DNA of 64,000 nt from Planctomycetaceae bacterium (GTDB lineage: Bacteria > Planctomycetota > Planctomycetia > Planctomycetales > Planctomycetaceae): the NCBI GenBank assembly GCA_041398785.1, contig JAWKUA010000016.1, positions 1-64,000 of the forward strand. Reading direction: 5' to 3'. Under the pieces are notes generated by a model. The model was not told the DNA's origin. It made no database searches and saw nothing but the letters and a program-made list of their open reading frames with translations. Shown here piece after piece: positions 9,325 through 17,300 of the stretch (its first letter is position 1; every line of letters begins with the position of its first letter). Position numbers and translations under genes: made by a program.

Positions 9325-10089
9325 CTACACACGAACCATGATGCCGCCATCGACGATGATTGTCTGGCCCTGAATCAGATCGCTTCCAGGACTTGCCAGA
9401 AACGCGACGACGTCCGCGACGTCCTCCGCTGTCAGATCCCGATCCTTCAGCAGCATTTGCTTTCGGACAAGATCCAGCAGCGAATCCACACCCGGCATCG
9501 TGCGAACGGCGTCCGTCGGAACCAGTCCCGGCATCACGGCATTGAAGTTGATTCCCGTCGGCCCCAGTTCGAACGCCAGATGCCGCATCAAACTTTCCAG
9601 AGCGGCCTTGGATGCGCCGATGGCACCGTAGTTCGCAACCGCGCGAGCAGAACCGTGGCTGGACACACAAATGACCTTGCCGTTTCCGGCGGACCGGGAC
9701 AGCAGCGGAGCCGCCGCCTGCGTCAGCCACACCAGCGGTGCCGCGTTTGTTCGCACGACAGCGTCGATTCCCGCGGGAGTCACATCCATCAGAGGACGAA
9801 ATCCTCCGCCCGCGACGTTGCTGACCAGAATATCCAGGCCCCCGAAGTGTTCCGCGGCCGCGTTCACCAGCGCGTGAGCATCGTCGCGAACCGACACATC
9901 CGCGCGCACTGCGATGGAATCGACACCGTGCGACTTGACTGCCGACGCGGTTTCACGGGCCGCGTCCGGTGACGACAGAAAATTGACAACGACGTTGGCT
10001 CCCGCCTGAGCCAGCCGGATCGCGCAGGCACGTCCGATCCCGCGGGAGGCTCCGGTCACCAGTGCTGTCTTGTCTTTCAGGCTGAACAC
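9325..10089 (-). CDS. SDR oxidoreductase, FabL-like enoyl-ACP reductase
   Basis: A 254-residue short-chain dehydrogenase with the dinucleotide motif TGASRGIG (residues 13-20). It would normally be called a 3-oxoacyl-ACP reductase. However, the position four residues before the catalytic Lys161 is Ile, and the only tyrosine nearby is Tyr154, giving the Y-x6-K spacing of enoyl-ACP reductases. The surrounding NYGAIGASKAALE resembles the FabL (YgaA) enoyl reductase. I infer that it reduces enoyl-ACP intermediates in trans for the operon's synthase, which has KR and DH but no enoyl-reductase domain. The start is a GTG at 10089 with AGAGGG 8 bases upstream. It overlaps the end of the Rieske frame by 137 bases. 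Confidence 0.8.
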   Translation of the reverse strand: MFSLKDKTALVTGASRGIGRACAIRLAQAGANVVVNFLSSPDAARETASAVKSHGVDSIAVRADVSVRDDAHALVNAAAEHFGGLDILVSNVAGGGFRPLMDVTPAGIDAVVRTNAAPLVWLTQAAAPLLSRSAGNGKVICVSSHGSARAVANYGAIGASKAALESLMRHLAFELGPTGINFNAVMPGLVPTDAVRTMPGVDSLLDLVRKQMLLKDRDLTAEDVADVVAFLASPGSDLIQGQTIIVDGGIMVRV

Positions 10090-11317
10090 TCAAACGGCCC
10101 TCTGAACGGGCGACAGTGGATTCCTTCTCTTCCGCCGCACACCCTGAACAATTCTCTGCAACTCCGTCCGCTGCGCCGTCGACGGATGCGCCGTCGACGG
10201 AAGCAACGCTGCCGGCGTGGTCGTACACGAACTGCTGGAACGTATGCAGACGTTCCTCGCAGCGCTCCAGAATCGCCGGACGGTGCCTTCCTGAAACTCC
10301 CGCCTGGATGTGGGGATACATGCGAATGTCTTCGTGCAGAATTCGCAGCGCCAGTCGAGCGGTGAAGTGCCGCCAGGTCCATGCCGTCATCCGTGACAGC
10401 GGATTGGAACGCCGGCTACACAGTCCAAACTGCCAAACTCGGCTTTCCGAAGTCGTCGCCGTGACGGGAGCCACCGTCTGCACCACTGTCAGCGAATCCG
10501 TGTGGCTAACCAACAGATTCGGAAGCACATGGTGATGTTCATACTTTCCGGAGAACGTTCGTCCCAACACGGCATGAACCGCGCTTTCAACGGTCCTCAG
10601 CGCACGATCAACAAGTCGCGGCGTGTTGAACGCGGTGTAGAATGAGGACGAGTTCGCGCTGAATGCATGGCGACTGAGGTCTTCGCCCGGATCAATTCCG
10701 AAAGTTGCCGGATGCACTTCGGGAATGTGATAGCTCTCCAGCGACGCTTCGATGGGGATCTTCCAGTTCGCGGGAAAACTAAGATGCCGCTGCATCGAAA
10801 GAGCCCAGACCGGCGCGGAAAACCATTCCGCGAACATCTCAAAATGCTCACCAAGCCACTCACGAAGTGAAGGTCCGCTGCGACCACAGCGGACGAAGAT
10901 CAGGTCGCCGCAGTTGTCCAGTTCGAACTCCTGCAGTCGATATCGATCGCGATCGAATGCCGGGAAATTGCGTGCTGCGGGAATTTTCCGAGTCCTGCCA
11001 TCAGCCCCGAATTCCCATCCATGAAACGGGCACTTGAGTTTTTCCGATCGGCTGTGGGGTTGCGAAACCAGCCGGCAGTGACGGTGAGAACAAACGTTGT
11101 GCAGCGCCGTCAGCCGACCGTCGAAGTTGCGCACGACCACCGGTATTTCACCGAATTCGGCGGTCACCTGATCGCCGCTGCGGCTCAGTGCCGACGAAAC
11201 GCCGACCGGTTGCCAGAACCGCCGGAACAGTGCATTCGTTTCGCGGCGGTGCGCGTCGTCGCTGCTGTAGTCGGCCGGCGACAACGGAGAAATGAAGGAT
11301 ACGGGACTTTGGTACAT
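9953..11317 (-). CDS. Rieske [2Fe-2S] non-haem iron oxygenase, large subunit type
   Basis: An oxygenase of 454 residues. The Rieske cluster ligands are Cys76-x-His78 and Cys96-x2-His99 (CPFHG). The mononuclear iron site is the ESYHIPEVH segment with His197 and His202. Family members hydroxylate, demethylate or desaturate; electrons come from a separate reductase not found here. The ATG at 11317 lies one base after the synthase stop, so translation is coupled. Family similarity seems to end near residue 390 (FQQFVYDH). The tail is low-complexity, contains a 15-base tandem repeat coding ASVDG twice (about 10170-10200), and runs 137 bases into the reductase gene in another frame. That tail may be non-functional. 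Confidence 0.88.
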   Translation of the reverse strand: MYQSPVSFISPLSPADYSSDDAHRRETNALFRRFWQPVGVSSALSRSGDQVTAEFGEIPVVVRNFDGRLTALHNVCSHRHCRLVSQPHSRSEKLKCPFHGWEFGADGRTRKIPAARNFPAFDRDRYRLQEFELDNCGDLIFVRCGRSGPSLREWLGEHFEMFAEWFSAPVWALSMQRHLSFPANWKIPIEASLESYHIPEVHPATFGIDPGEDLSRHAFSANSSSFYTAFNTPRLVDRALRTVESAVHAVLGRTFSGKYEHHHVLPNLLVSHTDSLTVVQTVAPVTATTSESRVWQFGLCSRRSNPLSRMTAWTWRHFTARLALRILHEDIRMYPHIQAGVSGRHRPAILERCEERLHTFQQFVYDHAGSVASVDGASVDGAADGVAENCSGCAAEEKESTVARSEGRLSVQPERQDSTGDRSLPRDRTCLRDPAGSGGSQRRCQFSVVTGRGP

Positions 11318-11318
11318 G

Positions 11319-14300
11319 TCATGGTCCCGCTGTCCGCAGCCAGGAAATCCGGCAGTCCGTGACGTGAAGAATCAGGTCGGCGTTGCTTCCGATCAGCCGG
11401 AAGTCACAGACAGCGCCGCCGGATTCTTTACGAATTTCCGGAATCACCACTTCGCACGATTCGCCGGGATCCGGCGACCGTCCGAATTCGATTTCCGCAA
11501 AACTTACGGGAAGACTGGCTTTCTTTAGTCTCTGCCAGGCCGTCCAGGCCACGGCGTAAAGGCAGGCGTCCATTGTCGCGCAGGGGATAGTGAAACCCAA
11601 AGCTCGCTCCGGACCGAACAATTGCACAGCAGCCGATGCCGCAATTCGGCCGACCGCCTGTTGCCGACTCAAGCCGACTTTGCGCAGCTCCTGAAATTCC
11701 GGCCCGTGATAGACGACGGCGTCCGGAGACACGTATTGAATTCGCTGCCAGTTCAGCGATTCGTGCGACGGCGCGGCAAACCGGACGGAATCGACCGCAG
11801 CGTCCACGGGATTCTCGGCGTCGACCGTTTCGCACAGGACGGCGAAAAACTGCCGGCCTTCTTCGACCAGCCGGCCATCCCGGCGGCGAACGTCGGCCAG
11901 TAGCCGCGACTGAAACACGTTCGGGCGAACCTCGCACGTTTCAATCGTAACCGCCATCGGATCGTCGGAAACAAACCGAATTGCCTGAAACGCTCTGGCG
12001 TCGCGGCACCGGATGACTCGACGACCGCCGGTAAAACTGCGAACCGCTTCGCACATCAGTTCCAGAGCAACGACATACGGCAGCGTCGGTCGCTGTTTGA
12101 CCAGATGCTGTGCCAGGAATCGGTCCGACACCGGGTCCAGTGTCACCACCACGGAATGCGTCGCTCCGTCCTGCTGAATGCGCGCGGACTTCAACAGCGG
12201 AAGCATCTCGGTGATATCAGCGCCGGCTGGCCGGGCCGTTTGATTCGGGAAAAACTTCCGAAGATACGCGACATCTGTGATGAGTACTTCCGATTCGTCG
12301 CCGCCGTATTCGAGTTCGTCCAGAAAATGTTTCAGTCCGTCCCTGGCGGGCATGAATTCCATGTCGATCATTTCCAGGGCCAGCCGAGCCTCCGGCTTGG
12401 TCGCCATGCCGACATCATCCCAGGCATGCCAGTGAAACGTCGCGCTGCGGACTTCAGGCCGCTGCTGACGGTAGCGGTCGACAAGCTTCGCCATCATGTC
12501 ATTGGCAAGCGAATAGTCGGTGTGACCGTTGGCGCCGAAGCGGCCGCTGATCGATCCGAAGGCGGCAAACCAGTCCAGCGGGTCCTCCGCCGTGGCCTGC
12601 ATCAGTGCAATCGTGCCGTCGATCTTGGGACGCAGGCACTTTTCCACCTTGTCGCTTCGCTTGCGGTCGAACCGCGAATCCTGCCCGGCGCCGGCTCCGT
12701 GAATCACTCCACGAATGGGGCCGTGCTCGCGACGAATGCGGTCCAGCAGGCAAGTCAGTTCCGCCGCATCGGCGACGTCGCAGCAGTGGTAGACGGCCGC
12801 AATACCCGCTTCCCGACAGGCTCGCAGAGTGGCATCAATTTCAACGGATTTCTCCGTGTTGCGCCAGGCTTCCACGGGACTGATTCCCCGCTGCGACGCG
12901 CGGCGCATCACTTCGCGTCGGAATTCGCTGCGATTCGCCGCAGCCGTCCGGTCCGCTTCCGACAGTTCCGGATGAGGCGCAGTGCCCAGCAGGTGAAGGT
13001 TCAGCCCATGCCGAATTGCCAGCTCCATCGCGGTCATCGCCGTGATACCGCGACCACCACCGGACACGATCCACACGCCGCCGGGAGTGATCAAACGGTT
13101 CGATTCGGGGTGTTCAGACACCGTAATGCCAGTTTTCAGAGCGGCCGGTATCGCCTGGACGACGCGACGCTGAGTGCCGTCGAACGCAACTTCCATGTCG
13201 TAAGACGGAGCCGCCAGTTCAGCAAGAATCTCTTCGATCGCGCGCTCCGCTGAGCACTCCGGGGCGACGTCAATCATCTTCATCGGCGTCGTGCGAAATC
13301 CGCGCATCCAGGCTTCGATCAGCATCGCTTTGACCAGGCCACCCGTGCTTTCGGGAGACAGAACGCGCCGCGCACAAAATCCCAGGTCGCCGCCCAGACG
13401 GGTGACGCAAACAACGCTGGCGCCTTCCATCTGATCAGCGTCGACCATTCGCTGCATCCAGAGCTGGCAGATTCGGAACGGCGTACTGAGGCCCGCCGCG
13501 CGACGGCGAGCCCAGTCGTCGGATCGAAGTGACTGCAGCGCCGCATCGTCGTGGGCCATCATCAAGAACAGATGAGGCGTCAATTGCTGTTCCCAAAGCT
13601 GTTCCAATCGACGTTCGATTTCAGCGGCGTCATCCGACGTGGAGATGACATGTGCCAGCTCACCCAACTGACGAATCCGATCACCCAGTGATTCGGCAAA
13701 GCGGCTGTCCCCCAGAATCAGTGCCGGACCATTCAATTCCGGTACGGCGGGAACACCGCGGCGCCGCGCAGAGATCATTGTCCGCAGAGCAAAGCGATGA
13801 GTTCCCGGACGAAGCTGACTGATTTCGACAGCCGCAGTCGGTTGCTGGTGCTCCGCGGCGCGATGTGCGTCGACGATTTTCCGCGCCACGCCCGGAAGTT
13901 CTTCGGACGTTGCGTTCGCGGAACCCGCTCGATGACCGTTGCCATGCAGCAAGTTGACCGCCAGCCGAACGCTTGCGGCTGCAACGCCTGCGCCGTCGGC
14001 AAGTCCCCGGACACCGGGACTCTCGTCCGGCCGGCCGGCTGTGCGATCCGACTTAAGAAGCGAACGATCGTGCAGCAGCCGCAATGCAGCTCGGATTTCT
14101 CCCCGATGCTGAAGTCCGATTGCGCGAAGTCGCTCGTAGTCGCCGGAATTCTCACCGGTCGCCGACGCTGCGGATTCGAAATACGACCTCCACGCCGCGA
14201 GGATTTCATCCGTCGGCTCGACGCCGCGGAGAGGTGCGGGCTCGCAATGCTGCGCCCCGTTGCGGCCGGTGAACTGTCGCTGTCCCAGTGCGTCACGCGA

Positions 14301-17300
14301 GTCGGCGTGCATACGTCCGGACCGGTGCTGGCTGTCGACGCTCTCCCGGTGCGCGTCAGTCTCGGTCTGGTGGTGCGAACGAAGGTCGCCGGCCGTTACG
14401 CCATTGACCCGACGCTGCGTGTCCGTGCGCGGTGCGCCGACGGAAAGTTTGTCGATGATTGGTCCTGTGGATCGTTTGCGCACATCGGCAATTCGAGTGG
14501 CATGGTTCACGGTCTCCGGCTGACGGGAAAGCGGTTCATTCGTCGCTGCCATCTGGCTCAGAACAAACTCACGAATCAACCGCAGTGTGGCAAACCGCGA
14601 CTGCGTCAGCGTTTCAACGGAGACGGACGCCAGATTGTATTGTTCGCGAAGTTCTCCGATCAGTTGAGCCTGCTTGATGCTGTCCAGCCCGAGATCTGCT
14701 TCCAGGTCGGCATCGACATCGACGACGTCTCGCGTGTAACCGGTTTGATCAACGACGAAATCGATCAGGAGCGAGTCAAGTTCGTCCGAGCTCGGCCGCT
14801 GAGTCCGCGGTCCGTCCGTTGCAGACGCGCGAGTGGACGCCAATTCGCGTGACGACTGTTCGTGCGCAGACGTTTCCTTCGTTTGAGCAGCGCTCGTCAA
14901 ACGACCGACATTTGCAGCGATCGACGGCTTCGAACTTTCGCCGATTGTCGCGGAGGAAGAATTCAAGGCTGCGGCTTCGTGCAGGCGGTCGGCCATGCGA
15001 GCGGCGTCGGCAAGCGTTCGAATATCCTCCAGACGCAGATCTGTCGGCGCGACGTTCAGGTCGCGCCACGCGGCCAGTTCTCCGATGATCTGTGCCTTTT
15101 TGATGCTGTCGATTCCCAGATCCGCTTCCATGTCGGCCTGAACATCAACAACGTCGCGATCGTAGCCGGTCAGTTCAACAACCAGGTCGACCAGAAACGC
15201 TTCGATTTCCCCGGAAGCACCGACCGGAACCGCTTCCGGCAGTGCGACGCCGGAATCCGCGGAAGTTTTTTCTTCCGCCGAAGTCGACATTGCAGACGCG
15301 GAATCATCGGTATCCTGCCGTCGGCGACCCGCACCGGTCACATCCAGCATGACGATCTCGTCGTGAGTCACTGGCCGCGACGGAATCGACGGACGTCTTG
15401 CTGCATCTGTCGGCGACGGATGCGTTTCGATTCCAACACATTCAAGAACCGTCTGAATCAGTTGCAGACGACAGGACATGGGCTCGCCAGGCACATCAGC
15501 ACTGACGCACAGCGCCCGGTCGCCGGCGATTTCGCGGTTCATCCGAGTCAGAATGTTGTTGGGACCGACTTCCAGCAGAACCTCACAGCCGTCATCCAGC
15601 AGACGCGACACGGTTGACGTCCACATCACCGGACGCGTCAGTTGTCGCACAAGACTGTCTCGCACGTCCGAAGGTTCTGACAGATAGCGGACGGTCGTCG
15701 CGGACAGGAATCCACTGACCGGCGGATGCAGCGGGACCGAGCCGCTCAACTGGCCGAACAATTCTTCCGTCGCCGCCATCATTGGAGTATGAAACGGTGC
15801 GGGAACGGAGACTTCCACGTGTGCCAGATTCGCGGAAGTCAGAACAGCCTTCGCCGCCTGCAGCGCCGTGGCGTCTCCGGCGATCACCGTTTGCCGCGGA
15901 GCGTTCAGGTGCGTGACGTAGATCGCGGCGTCCGAATTCCGAAATGCGGCACGAACGTCGCTGGCGGAGCCACGCACGGACAACAAGCCGCCTCCATGAA
16001 TAGATCGTGTCAGAATCGCGTCGGCACGATGGCGGGTCAGGTCGACGGCAGCTTCGACGTCGAACACGCCTGCCTGAACGGCCGCAGTGAATTCTCCAAA
16101 GCTGTGCCCCGCGACAACGTCAGGACGAGCGACGTGCCCCGACAACACTCGCGCCAATGCCGTCGAAACACCCAGAACCCAGATCTGTGCCAGCCAGACA
16201 TCACTGCCAACCGGTGAACCGCCGCGCTGTTCCCAATGCGCGGTCAGCTTTTCCATGCCGCGGTGCTGCAGGATCAAGTCCAGTTCCCGAAGATGACGAT
16301 GGGCTTCAGCGAACGAGTCGATCACGGCCGGCCGGCCGGGATAGTGCGAGCCCTGACCGGGAAACAGCCACGCCAGCCGGGGCGACCGGGATGGATTCGA
16401 CCAGATCACAAACGCGTCCCGATCAGACACCTGCCGACGGACGCCGTCCAGCCATTTCGCGGCAGCGGTCTTCAAGCGACCGAAGCACTGCTGCGGATCG
16501 TCACCGACAATGGCGACGCGGAATCGATCGGCAGGTTCAAACCGCCGCACTGAAGCCTTCGCCGCTGCGTCAGACGATTGTGTCGCGCTTCGCAGCAGCG
16601 ATGACATCTGTTCTTCGGTTCGCGCCGAAAGTCGAATCACGATCCGCCGTTCAATGAAGCTGGCCACTGAAGAATGTGAAACGTCATGTTCGCTGGATGC
16701 AACCTGGGGAGCCGCCGCCCGATCCTCGCGAGCCGGTACCGGTGGATCGCCGGCATCTCGTCGATCGTTGTCAGCAGACGAAGCGCCGTGCGACATCGTG
16801 AGTTCCAGGCCGAAGCCGTCGTCGTTCATGGCCGCGATCCGGCACGGTTCCGCCTCCGACGATTCCGATGCAAACGTCTCCGCGACGAGTCTTACCAGGG
16901 AATGACTGCCAGCCAGGAATCCGACCGATTTCATCAGGCGAATATCGGTGGAATCGAAGCCAGGCTGCGACACTCCGGCAGTGGCGGAACCGACGTCGTG
17001 AATTGTGCCGTAAACCTTCAGACCGCGCTCCATCGCGTCGCTCAACCGACACAGCAGAACGACGGCAACACCTTCGCCCGGCAGTACCTGTGTTCCGTCT
17101 TCGGGGATGTCGTCCGGATTTCCGCTGGAAACCAGGTGGCCGGCAAGAGCGAGCTGTTCGAAAGCGTAGAGATTCATCGCGCGGCATCCGCTGCCGCAGA
17201 CCATCAGGTCGCGCTGACGACTTCGCAGTTGGTCCACAGCCGTCGAAAGCGCCAGCATGGACGACGCATTGTCAGCATCCAGCGCGTACGCACCGCCCAT

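Noticed and set aside
9325..10089. Plain FabG 3-oxoacyl-ACP reductase
   Set aside because: The YxxxK tyrosine is absent; the tyrosine spacing fits an enoyl reductase, and the synthase already has its own KR domain.
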